A stretch of DNA of 7,446 nt from positions 1 to 7,446 of the forward strand of contig DATCSE010000511.1 of NCBI GenBank assembly GCA_036568605.1, read 5' to 3'. This document shows positions 1 to 6,541 of the stretch, piece after piece. The notes beneath the pieces are model-generated. The model was given only the letters and a program-made list of their open reading frames with translations, searched no databases and was not told the origin of the DNA. Each line of letters begins with the position of its first letter. Within the stretch, counting starts at the first letter, position 1. Source of the stretch: DATCSE01 sp036568605 (GTDB lineage Bacteria; Pseudomonadota; Gammaproteobacteria; Burkholderiales; Burkholderiaceae_C). The position numbers and the translations under genes are program-made.

Positions 1-1
1 G

Positions 2-2725
2 ATCCGCATCGTCAACGCGCGCGAGCACAACCTGAAGTCGCTCGAGGTCGACATCCCGCGCGGCAAGTTCAGCGTCGTGACCGGCGTGTCGGGCAGCGGC
101 AAGAGCACGCTCGCGTTCGACATCCTGTTCAACGAGGGCCAGCGGCGTTATCTGGAATCGCTGAACGCGTATGCGCGCAGCATCGTGCAGCCGGCCGGGC
201 GGCCCGAGGTCGATGCGGTCTACGGCATCCCGCCGACGGTCGCGATCGAGCAGCGCCTCTCGCGCGGCGGGCGCAAGAGCACGGTCGCGACGACCACCGA
301 GGTCTGGCACTTCCTGCGCCTGCTGTACGTGAAGCTGGGCCTGCAGCACTGCACCCGCGACGGCTCGCCGGTCCAGCCGCAGAGCGCCGAGAGCATCGCC
401 GCACAACTGCTTCGCGAGAAGGCGCAAGGCGGGTTCCGCGGCGAGCATGTGGGGCTGCTCGCGCCGCTGGTGGTCAACCGCAAGGGCGTCTACACCGACC
501 TCGCGAAGTGGGCGAAGGCTCGCGGCTACACGCACCTGCGGGTCGACGGCGAGTTCCTGAAGGTCGACCCGTGGCCGCGACTGGACCGCTTCAAGGAGCA
601 CACGCTGGAGCTGCCGGTCGGCGACATCGTCGTCAGCGTCGAGCGCGAGGCCGAGCTGCGCGAGCTGCTCGCGCGCACGCTCGATCTGGGCAAGGGCGTG
701 ATGCACCTGCTCGCGCCACTGCACGGCCTGCGCGGTGCGATGCTGGCCGGCACGCCGACGCGCCAGCTCGGCGAAGTCAAGGTGTTCTCGACCAAGCGCG
801 CCTGCCCGGCTTGCGGCACGAGCTACCCCGAGCTGGATCCGCGCATGTTCAGCTACAACAGCAAGCACGGCTGGTGCACCTCGTGCGTCGGCACCGGGCT
901 GAAGCTGACGCGCGAGCAACGCAAGGCGTACGACGACTCGGTGCGCGACGACGACGACAAGGGCCGCGAGCAGACCTTCCCGTCGGAAGAGCAGGAGGTC
1001 GAAGGGTTGGTCGACGAACCCTGCCCCGATTGCGGCGGCACGCGGCTGAACCCGACCTCGCGCCGCGTCACGTTCGACGGCCATGCGATCAGCGCGATCG
1101 CGCAGTGGTCGGTCGGCGATGCGCGGCGCTGGGTCGAAGGGCTGGCGCTGACCGGGCGCGATGCCGAGATCGCGCGCGACGTGATCAGCGAGATACGCAG
1201 CCGCCTCGAGTTCCTCGAGGAAGTCGGGCTCGGCTACCTGACGCTGGACCGCGCGGCGCCGACGCTCTCCGGCGGCGAGGCGCAGCGCATACGCCTCGCG
1301 GCGCAGCTCGGCAGCAACCTGCAGGGCGTCTGCTACGTGCTGGACGAGCCGACGATAGGCCTGCACCCGCGCGACAACCAGATCCTGCTGGACGCGCTGC
1401 ACAAGCTCGGCGACAAGGGCAACACGCTGGTCGTCGTCGAGCACGACGAAGACACGATACGCCGTGCCGACCACGTGATCGACATCGGCCCCGGCGCCGG
1501 CAAGCGCGGCGGCACCGTGGTCGCGCAAGGCAGCGTGGGCGAGCTCGCCGCGCATGCGAGCTCGGTGACCGGGCGCTTCCTCGCGACGCCGCTGCAGCAC
1601 CCGCTGAAGGCGCGGCGCGGGATCGACGGCGAGCATCCCGAGCTGACGATACGCAACGCACGGCTGCACAACCTGAAGAACCTCGACGTGCCGGTGCCGC
1701 TGCGGCGTCTGGTCGCGGTCACCGGCGTCAGCGGCTCGGGCAAGTCGACGCTGGCGCGCGACGTGCTGCTCGCCAACCTGCAGTTCATCAACACGCGCGG
1801 CGCGAAGCCGCAATGGTCCGGCTGCGACGCCGTCGACGGCTGGCAGCAGATCGACCGCGTGCTCGAAGTCGACCAGACGCCGATCGGCAAGACGCCGCGC
1901 TCCTGCCCGGCCACCTACATCGGCTTCTGGGACACGATACGCAAGCTGTTCGCCGACACGCTCGAAGCCAAGGCACGCGGCTACGCGCCGAACCGCTTCA
2001 GCTTCAACACCGGCGAAGGCCGCTGTCCGGCGTGCGAGGGCCAGGGCATGCGTACGATCGAGATGAGCTTCCTGCCCGATGTGAAGGTGCCGTGCGACGT
2101 CTGCCACGGCCAGCGCTTCAATCCGGAAACGCTCGCGGTCAGCTGGCGCGGCAAGAACATCGGCGACGTGCTGACGATGGAGGTCGACGAGGCGGTCGAG
2201 TTCTTCGCGTCGATGCCGGCGATCAGCCATCCGCTGCAACTGCTGAAGGACGTGGGCCTGGGCTACCTGACGCTGGGCCAGCCGTCGCCGACCTTGAGCG
2301 GCGGCGAGGCGCAGCGAATCAAGCTGGTCACCGAGCTCAGCAAGGTGCGCGACGACATCACGCGCCGCGGCAACAAGGCGCCGCACACGCTGTACGTGCT
2401 GGACGAACCCACCGTCGGACTGCACATGGCCGATGTCGAGCGGCTGATCCGCGTGCTGCACCGGCTGGTCGACGGCGGCCACAGCGTCGTCGTGATCGAG
2501 CACGACCTGGACGTGATCGCCGAGGCCGACTGGATCATCGACCTCGGGCCTGAAGGCGGCGTGCACGGCGGCACCGTCGTCGCGTCGACGACGCCCGAGC
2601 GGCTCGCGGCGCTGCCGGCCAGCCACACCGGCGCGGCGCTGAGGCCGGTGCTGGCGCGTGGCGCGGGCGCCGCGGCGGCGGCACCGGGTGCGTCCGAGCG
2701 CGTGTCGGTGCAGCCGGCGGGGTAG
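2..2725 (+). CDS. uvrA: UvrA-family excinuclease ABC subunit A (left end cut by window)
   Basis: UvrA is the damage-sensing ABC-type ATPase of nucleotide excision repair; it loads UvrB at lesions. The frame is open from base 2, so the true start lies outside; 907 residues are visible, against about 940 for ordinary UvrA. Numbering from the GTG codon at 77, I see Walker A GVSGSGKST (3-11), a UvrB-binding-like region (about 90-235), first zinc cysteines C243/C246/C267/C270, signature LSGGEAQR (397-404) and Walker B YVLDEPT (420-426). The second half has Walker A (550-558), zinc cysteines C650/C653/C673/C676 with the 19-residue spacing of E. coli UvrA, signature (740-747), Walker B (773-779) and the H-loop VVIEHD. 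The stretch VRDDITRRGNKAPH before the last Walker B and SCPATY in place of SNPATY recall the roughly 1,900-residue double UvrA of Burkholderiales/Xanthomonadales, so this may be the C-terminal half of such a fusion. An Ala/Gly-rich tail (about 860-882) follows the conserved end. All catalytic motifs are intact. Confidence 0.96.
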   Translation: MRIVNAREHNLKSLEVDIPRGKFSVVTGVSGSGKSTLAFDILFNEGQRRYLESLNAYARSIVQPAGRPEVDAVYGIPPTVAIEQRLSRGGRKSTVATTTEVWHFLRLLYVKLGLQHCTRDGSPVQPQSAESIAAQLLREKAQGGFRGEHVGLLAPLVVNRKGVYTDLAKWAKARGYTHLRVDGEFLKVDPWPRLDRFKEHTLELPVGDIVVSVEREAELRELLARTLDLGKGVMHLLAPLHGLRGAMLAGTPTRQLGEVKVFSTKRACPACGTSYPELDPRMFSYNSKHGWCTSCVGTGLKLTREQRKAYDDSVRDDDDKGREQTFPSEEQEVEGLVDEPCPDCGGTRLNPTSRRVTFDGHAISAIAQWSVGDARRWVEGLALTGRDAEIARDVISEIRSRLEFLEEVGLGYLTLDRAAPTLSGGEAQRIRLAAQLGSNLQGVCYVLDEPTIGLHPRDNQILLDALHKLGDKGNTLVVVEHDEDTIRRADHVIDIGPGAGKRGGTVVAQGSVGELAAHASSVTGRFLATPLQHPLKARRGIDGEHPELTIRNARLHNLKNLDVPVPLRRLVAVTGVSGSGKSTLARDVLLANLQFINTRGAKPQWSGCDAVDGWQQIDRVLEVDQTPIGKTPRSCPATYIGFWDTIRKLFADTLEAKARGYAPNRFSFNTGEGRCPACEGQGMRTIEMSFLPDVKVPCDVCHGQRFNPETLAVSWRGKNIGDVLTMEVDEAVEFFASMPAISHPLQLLKDVGLGYLTLGQPSPTLSGGEAQRIKLVTELSKVRDDITRRGNKAPHTLYVLDEPTVGLHMADVERLIRVLHRLVDGGHSVVVIEHDLDVIAEADWIIDLGPEGGVHGGTVVASTTPERLAALPASHTGAALRPVLARGAGAAAAAPGASERVSVQPAG

Positions 2726-2731
2726 GTCGCG

Positions 2732-2756
2732 CGGGGAAGGTGTGGTCCTCGCCCCG
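2732..2756 (+). terminator. Possible transcription terminator after uvrA
   Basis: Seven bases after the uvrA stop codon a hairpin can form. CGGGG (2732-2736) pairs with CCCCG (2752-2756), then a small internal loop, then AGG (2738-2740) pairs with CCT (2747-2749) around a 6-nt loop. No T-run follows, so it is not a textbook intrinsic terminator; it could be a weak terminator or an RNA 3'-end stabiliser. Confidence 0.35.
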
Positions 2757-2771
2757 TCGTCGATCTCTCGG

Positions 2772-2777
2772 TAGAGT
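2772..2777 (+). promoter_or_regulatory. Candidate -10 element for the beta-barrel gene
   Basis: TAGAGT, preceded by GG, matches TATAAT at the most conserved positions (first T, second A, last T) and lies 31 bases before the ATG at 2809. No convincing -35 hexamer lies at the right distance (2749-2754 is TCGCCC), so this is only a candidate. It would make the gene independent of uvrA. Confidence 0.25.
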
Positions 2778-2808
2778 GCGGCAACGCATCACCACCGAAG
2801 GCACCGCG

Positions 2809-3450
2809 ATGGCCGACTTTCCCGACGACATCTACACCGAGCCGGCGAACCAGGACGGCGACACGCTGAAGAACCTCGGCCCGCTGCGCGGCCTGGCCGG
2901 CATCTGGGAGGGCACGCGCGGCGTCGACGTCAAGCCCAAGGCCGAAGGCCCGCGCACGCAGGTCTACGTCGAGCGCTACGAGGCGCATCCGATCGACCCG
3001 CAGACCAACGGGCCGCAACTGCTCTACGGCCTGCGCTATCACACGTTCATCACGAAGCCCGGGCTCACGAAGATGTACCACGACCAGGTCGGCCACTGGC
3101 TGTGGGAGCCGGCGACCGGCGCGATCATCCACACGCTGTCGATTCCGCGCGGACAGGTCGCGATGGCATCGGGCTTCGCGTCCGGCGATGCGACGCGCTT
3201 CGAGCTGGTCGCGACGCGCGGCACCGAGGTCTACGGCATCTGCTCGAACCCGTTCCTCGAGCATGCCTTCCGGACCGTGGAGTTCCGCATCACGGTGACG
3301 ACGCATCCGGACGGCCGCTGGTCCTACGAGCAGGACACCGTGATGCAGATCCAGGGCCGCGACGAGCCGTTCCATCACACCGACCGGAACACGCTGACGC
3401 GGATCGGCGAGCCGATTCCGAACCCGCTGGCGCGACCGGCCGGCGCCTGA
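2809..3450 (+). CDS. Nitrobindin/FABP-like heme-binding beta-barrel protein
   Basis: The 213-residue product resembles the nitrobindin/THAP4-like heme-binding beta-barrel family (formerly DUF1794), small cytoplasmic lipocalin-like barrels that bind ferric heme and interact with NO or peroxynitrite. Visible features are an N-terminal L-x-x-L-x-G-x-W-x-G type motif (GIWEG, residues 31-35), alternating beta-strand patterns through residues 50-180, and a C-terminal strand with H189-H190 followed by TDRNTLTRI, near where the family's proximal heme histidine sits. There is no signal peptide or membrane segment. I chose the ATG at 2809 because GAAGG (2797-2801) lies 7 nt upstream; an in-frame extension back to 2740 has no family-like sequence. 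At 213 residues it is longer than the roughly 160-residue minimal nitrobindin, with an acidic N-terminal lead (1-22) and a Pro-rich tail. It starts 83 nt after uvrA and converges on the tetR gene. The fold is fairly secure; heme binding is inferred. Confidence 0.85.
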   Translation: MADFPDDIYTEPANQDGDTLKNLGPLRGLAGIWEGTRGVDVKPKAEGPRTQVYVERYEAHPIDPQTNGPQLLYGLRYHTFITKPGLTKMYHDQVGHWLWEPATGAIIHTLSIPRGQVAMASGFASGDATRFELVATRGTEVYGICSNPFLEHAFRTVEFRITVTTHPDGRWSYEQDTVMQIQGRDEPFHHTDRNTLTRIGEPIPNPLARPAGA

Positions 3451-3467
3451 ACCAGGCCGCTTGTGTG

Positions 3468-3486
3468 GCCGGCCAGGTTGGCCGGC
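3468..3486. terminator. Perfect hairpin between convergent genes (bidirectional terminator)
   Basis: GCCGGCCA (3468-3475) and TGGCCGGC (3479-3486) form a perfect 8-bp GC-rich stem with a 3-nt loop GGT. It fills most of the 36-bp gap between the + strand beta-barrel gene (stop ends at 3450) and the - strand repressor, whose stop codon begins at the next base (3487). The placement suggests a shared terminator. Neither side has a clear T-tract, so it may need other factors. Confidence 0.5.
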
Positions 3487-4158
3487 TCATCGATCCGGCC
3501 ACTGGCTGCGCAGCAGCTTCGGCAACACGCGTTTCAGCAGCTCGTCGGGCGTTGCGCCGTCGTACATGTACGTGAGCTTGCCGTCGAGCGCGAGGTGGGC
3601 GAAGCCGTGCACCAGAGACCAAGCGGCGAGCAGCTCGGTGCGCGCGTCGGCATCCAGCTCCCGGCCGGGCGCGATGCCGCGCAGCGCGCGTATCGTGGCC
3701 TCGAGCTCGGCGCTGGCGCGCGCGGCGGCTTCATGCAGCGCCGCATGGTCCGCGCTGAGCCGGTCCTTGCGGAACATCAGCTGGAAGCGTCCCGGGTGGG
3801 TCAGCGCGAAGCGCACGTAGCCGATGCCCTGGGCCCGCAGCCTTTGCGCCGGCGTCAACGTGCCCGAGACATGCATCAGCCGCGCCAGCGCGTCGAAGCC
3901 CAGCGCGGCCACTTCCGACAGCAGCCCCGCGGTGTCGCCGAAGTGATGCGCCGGCGCCGCCGGCGACACGCCTGCGCGGCGCGCCGCGGCCCGCAGGCTG
4001 AAGCCTTCGAGCCCCTCTTCGGCGAGCAGCTCGTCGGCCGCTCGGATCAGCGCGGCGCGCAGGTCGCCATGGTGGTACGAGTCGGCGTGATTCGTGGGCG
4101 CGTCGTCGCGGTTCGCGGCTTCCGCCCGGCGCGAGACTTTCTGCTTCATGACAGGCAT
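3487..4158 (-). CDS. TetR/AcrR-family repressor with WHG-type C-terminal domain
   Basis: This is a one-component transcription factor, expected to act as a dimer that leaves its operator when a small ligand binds. From the ATG at 4158 it has 223 residues. The N-terminal TetR domain begins at YHHGDLR (about 28-34), with the helix-turn-helix in the stretch FSLRAAARRAGVS through HHFGDTAGLL (about 53-80). The C-terminal ligand domain carries a WSLVHG motif (about 180-185), characteristic of the WHG type. The frame extends to a TTG at 4191, but that codon lies inside an operator-like repeat, so I prefer the ATG at 4158 or 4149; none has a clear Shine-Dalgarno sequence. It is divergent from the dehydrogenase at 4243, with paired operator-like sites between them, so autoregulation and control of that operon are likely. 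The ligand is unknown. The domain call is very secure; the start is uncertain. Confidence 0.93.
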   Translation of the reverse strand: MPVMKQKVSRRAEAANRDDAPTNHADSYHHGDLRAALIRAADELLAEEGLEGFSLRAAARRAGVSPAAPAHHFGDTAGLLSEVAALGFDALARLMHVSGTLTPAQRLRAQGIGYVRFALTHPGRFQLMFRKDRLSADHAALHEAAARASAELEATIRALRGIAPGRELDADARTELLAAWSLVHGFAHLALDGKLTYMYDGATPDELLKRVLPKLLRSQWPDR

Positions 4159-4174
4159 GGCGGGAATCAGGGAT

Positions 4175-4190
4175 ATCTTTACAGTGTTCA
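4175..4190. promoter_or_regulatory. Operator-like site O1 (TetR candidate)
   Basis: ATCTTTACAGTGTTCA is the left arm of an inverted repeat whose right arm is at 4212-4227; 15 of 16 positions pair. The core TTTACAGTGTTCA is itself an imperfect palindrome of the ACA-n-TGT kind common for TetR regulators. It contains the predicted -35 hexamer of the dehydrogenase promoter, so bound repressor would block RNA polymerase. Confidence 0.7.
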
Positions 4191-4206
4191 ATTACTGCGC
4201 TAGGCT
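4178..4206 (+). promoter_or_regulatory. Sigma70-type promoter for the dehydrogenase-hydrolase operon
   Basis: TTTACA (4178-4183, 5 of 6 matches to TTGACA) is followed after exactly 17 bp by TAGGCT (4201-4206), which keeps the first T, second A and last T of TATAAT. Transcription would begin near 4212-4214, giving a leader of about 30 nt before the ATG at 4243. The -35 lies inside O1 and the start point falls at the edge of O2, an arrangement suited to repression. This stretch is clearly more AT-rich than its surroundings. Confidence 0.6.
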
Positions 4207-4211
4207 ACATC

Positions 4212-4227
4212 TGAACATTGTAAAGAT
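4212..4227. promoter_or_regulatory. Operator-like site O2 (TetR candidate)
   Basis: TGAACATTGTAAAGAT is the right arm of the inverted repeat and differs from the complement of O1 at one position. The centres of the two 13-bp cores (4184 and 4218) are 34 bp apart, a little over three helical turns. O2 covers the predicted transcription start of the dehydrogenase operon and lies upstream of the repressor gene, so it could also serve autoregulation. Confidence 0.65.
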
Positions 4228-4242
4228 GCAAGGAGCCTGGCG

Positions 4243-5232
4243 ATGGAGCAGCGCATCGATTACCCCTACGCGGCGCGCATGCCGGCCGCGACGACGGTAC
4301 GCCGCCGTTCGTGGACGGCCGAGGATATCCCGGACCAGCGCGGCCGCATCGCGATCGTCACCGGCGCGAACAGCGGCCTCGGCTTCCTGACCAGCCTCGA
4401 GCTGGCGCGCCACGGCGCCCATGTGATCATGACGGCGCGCGAGCCGGCCAAGGGGCGCGCCGCGTGGGAGCGCATCCGTGCCGCACTGGCCAGCGGTGGC
4501 GGCCGCGGCAGCGTCGAACTGCGTGAGCTGGACCTGGCCGACCTCGAGCAGGTGCAGCGCTTCAGCGAACGGCTGTGGGAAGACGGCGTCGAGCCGGACC
4601 TGCTCGTCAACAACGCCGGCGTGATGATGCCGCCGCGCACCCTGACGCGCCAGGGCCACGAGCTGCAGTTCGGCGTCAACCACCTCGCGCATTTCGCGCT
4701 GACCGCGCTGCTGTGGCCGCGCATGCAGCGCCGTCGCGATGCGCGCATCGTGACGGTCAGCTCCGAGCTGCACAGGCGCGGCGAGATCCGCTTCGACGAC
4801 CTGGCCGGCGAGCGTCGCTACAGCCGGGTCGCGTCCTACGCGCAGTCCAAGTTCGCGAACGTGCTGTTCGCACTCGAGCTCGATCGCCGCCTGCGGGCGG
4901 CCGGCGTGCCGATCAAGAGCCTGCTCGCCCACCCCGGTTATGCGGCGACCGGGCTGCAGTCGAACGGGCCGCGCGGCATGCTGAGTTTCGTGATGCGATT
5001 CGGCAACCGGTTCCTCGCGCAGAGCGCCGAGATGGGCGTGCTGCCGCAGCTGTATGCGGCGACCGCGCCGGAAGCCGAGAGCGGCCAGTTCATCGGCCCG
5101 GAAGGGCCTCGTGCGTTGAAAGGGCATCCGACCGTCGTCTCGCCAGTCGCGCGTGCCCGCGACGCCGCACTCGCGGCAGCGCTGTGGCACGAGTCCGAGC
5201 GCCTGGCCGGCGTGCGGATGGAGCTGGACTGA
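4243..5232 (+). CDS. Short-chain dehydrogenase/reductase (retinol dehydrogenase-like)
   Basis: This 329-residue classical-type SDR should catalyse NAD(P)-dependent oxidation of an alcohol or reduction of a carbonyl in the cytoplasm. The Rossmann fold shows TGANSGLG (40-47) for cofactor binding, LDLAD (97-101), NNAG (123-126), catalytic serine at S173/S174 in TVSSELH, the Y199-x-x-x-K203 pair (YAQSK) and HPGYAATGL (230-238). R66 just after the second strand suggests NADP(H) preference. The overall pattern resembles retinol dehydrogenase/protochlorophyllide reductase-type SDRs, which are often loosely annotated; the substrate is unknown. The ATG at 4243 is chosen because AAGGAG (4230-4235) lies 7 nt upstream; a second ATG at 4279 would remove a 12-residue lead and has weaker support. 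It is divergent from a TetR gene and followed after 10 nt by a metallo-hydrolase, so the two probably share a transcript. Confidence 0.93.
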   Translation: MEQRIDYPYAARMPAATTVRRRSWTAEDIPDQRGRIAIVTGANSGLGFLTSLELARHGAHVIMTAREPAKGRAAWERIRAALASGGGRGSVELRELDLADLEQVQRFSERLWEDGVEPDLLVNNAGVMMPPRTLTRQGHELQFGVNHLAHFALTALLWPRMQRRRDARIVTVSSELHRRGEIRFDDLAGERRYSRVASYAQSKFANVLFALELDRRLRAAGVPIKSLLAHPGYAATGLQSNGPRGMLSFVMRFGNRFLAQSAEMGVLPQLYAATAPEAESGQFIGPEGPRALKGHPTVVSPVARARDAALAAALWHESERLAGVRMELD

Positions 5233-5242
5233 GGGCGCGCGG

Positions 5243-6457
5243 ATGATGCGCGCATCACGCAGCGCCGGGCGGCGTATCGCGCCTGTTCGGCCTCTTCGGC
5301 GTATCGGCAGGACGGTGTTGCTGATGCTGGTCTGCGTGGCCGCCGTCGTGGTCCAGGTCGCCTGTTCGGCGCCGGCGCCAACCCCGCCCGCGAACGCGAC
5401 GCAGGAGCCGGGTCTGACGATACGGCCGGAACCCGATGGCCGCTTCCACAACCCGCCCGGCAGCCCGGTCACCGACCGATCCTGGCGCGACGCCGCCGCG
5501 CTGTGGTGGTGGTTCGCTTTCGGTGCCGAGAAGGCCGAGCTGCAGCCAGCGATGCCACCCGGGCACACGCTGCCGCCGGCGCAAGCCCAGGCCGAGCTGG
5601 CGGCGCATCGCGGCGACGAGGACACGCTGACCTGGCTGGGCCACGCGGCGTTCCTGATCCGCCTGGACGGCCGCACCATCCTCGTCGATCCGTATCTCGG
5701 CGAGTACGCCTCGCCGTTCGACGGCCTCGGTCCGCGCCGTTATGCCGGGCCCGGGCTCACGGTCGATCAGCTGCCTGCGATCGATGCGATCGTGATCTCG
5801 CACAACCACTACGACCACCTCGACCTGCGCACCCTGCGCCGACTGCCCGGCAAGGAGCGGATCAAGGTCATCGTGCCGCGCGGCACCGGCGCGCTGCTGC
5901 GCGACAGCGGCTACACGGACGTCACCGAAGTCACCTGGGGCGACATGCTGGATCTCGGCGGCGCGGTCAAGGTGCGGAGCGTACCCGCGGTGCACTTCTC
6001 GGCGCGCGGGCTGTTCGACCGCGACGAGACGCTGTGGTCCGGCTATGTGTTCGAGGCGCCGCGGCAGCGGCTGTACTTCGCCGGCGACACCGCGTACCAC
6101 CCGACGCTGTTCAAGCAGCTGCGCGAGGCGATCGGTCCGGTGGACACCGCGCTGGTGCCGATCGGCGCGTACGAGCCGCGCAGGATGATGACGCCGGTGC
6201 ATGTCGACCCGAACGAGGCGGTGCAGCTGGCGCACGACCTCGGCGCGCGCACGCTGGTCGGCATGCACTGGGGCACGATCGTGCTGTCGCGCGAAGCGCC
6301 GCTGGAGCCGCCGCAGCGCTTCCGCGCGGCGGGCCGGGCGCTGGGGTACGCCGGCCCGGCCCTGTGGCTGATGGCGATCGGCGAAACGCGAGCCTTGCCG
6401 CGGCCCGCGGCCGGATCGGCCTCGCAGCCCACAGGCGGCGCGATGCCGGGATCTTGA
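5243..6457 (+). CDS. Exported NAPE-PLD/UlaG-like MBL-fold metallo-hydrolase
   Basis: The 404-residue product belongs to the metallo-beta-lactamase superfamily, closest in pattern to N-acylphosphatidylethanolamine phospholipase D and UlaG-type enzymes. Evidence includes FHNP (68-71), TWLGHA (130-135), the metal motif HNHYDH (H187, H189, D191, H192), H251, D282 in GDTAYH and H342 in GMHWGT. As I recall them, human NAPE-PLD ligands are spaced almost identically, so a binuclear zinc site is likely. The N-terminus has a basic stretch and a hydrophobic segment (about 24-40) ending in AC at C41, then a Pro/Ala-rich linker. It is probably a lipoprotein or membrane-anchored periplasmic enzyme, though Q at -3 of the lipobox is atypical. 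I chose the ATG at 5243 (another at 5246) because GAGGG (5231-5235) lies 7 nt upstream; the frame's extension back to 5153 overlaps the dehydrogenase and is implausible. The first gene of this likely operon ends 10 nt earlier. The substrate is not known; a lipid phosphodiester is only a guess from family. Confidence 0.93.
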   Translation: MMRASRSAGRRIAPVRPLRRIGRTVLLMLVCVAAVVVQVACSAPAPTPPANATQEPGLTIRPEPDGRFHNPPGSPVTDRSWRDAAALWWWFAFGAEKAELQPAMPPGHTLPPAQAQAELAAHRGDEDTLTWLGHAAFLIRLDGRTILVDPYLGEYASPFDGLGPRRYAGPGLTVDQLPAIDAIVISHNHYDHLDLRTLRRLPGKERIKVIVPRGTGALLRDSGYTDVTEVTWGDMLDLGGAVKVRSVPAVHFSARGLFDRDETLWSGYVFEAPRQRLYFAGDTAYHPTLFKQLREAIGPVDTALVPIGAYEPRRMMTPVHVDPNEAVQLAHDLGARTLVGMHWGTIVLSREAPLEPPQRFRAAGRALGYAGPALWLMAIGETRALPRPAAGSASQPTGGAMPGS

Positions 6458-6541
6458 ACTCGGCGTGCTAGCCCAAAACTCCCAGTCGTGGCCCCGCCGA
6501 CCTGATCGAGACAACGGCGCGGCTCGAAAGGAAGCACCGCC

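Noticed and set aside
508..2553. Long + strand frame (681 codons) inside uvrA
   Set aside because: It overlaps a motif-perfect UvrA in another frame and is an Arg/Ala-rich low-complexity translation typical of shadow frames in GC-rich DNA.
2263..3378. - strand frame of 371 codons across the uvrA end and the beta-barrel gene
   Set aside because: It crosses two real genes and a promoter/terminator region, has no recognisable domain, and its existence follows from high GC at third positions.
3463..4203. + strand frame of 246 codons opposite the TetR gene
   Set aside because: The - strand frame gives a clear TetR DNA-binding domain and WHG motif; the + strand translation is compositionally biased and has no motif.
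5153..5242. Upstream extension of the metallo-hydrolase frame into the dehydrogenase gene
   Set aside because: It would put 30 polar residues before a good signal-like segment and overlap the dehydrogenase by 80 bases, while the ATG at 5243 has a suitable ribosome binding site.
6454..6482. TTGAAC (6454-6459) as a -35 element for the small gene
   Set aside because: At 17 bp spacing the downstream hexamer is AACTCC, not a credible -10; the match is probably chance around the hydrolase stop codon.
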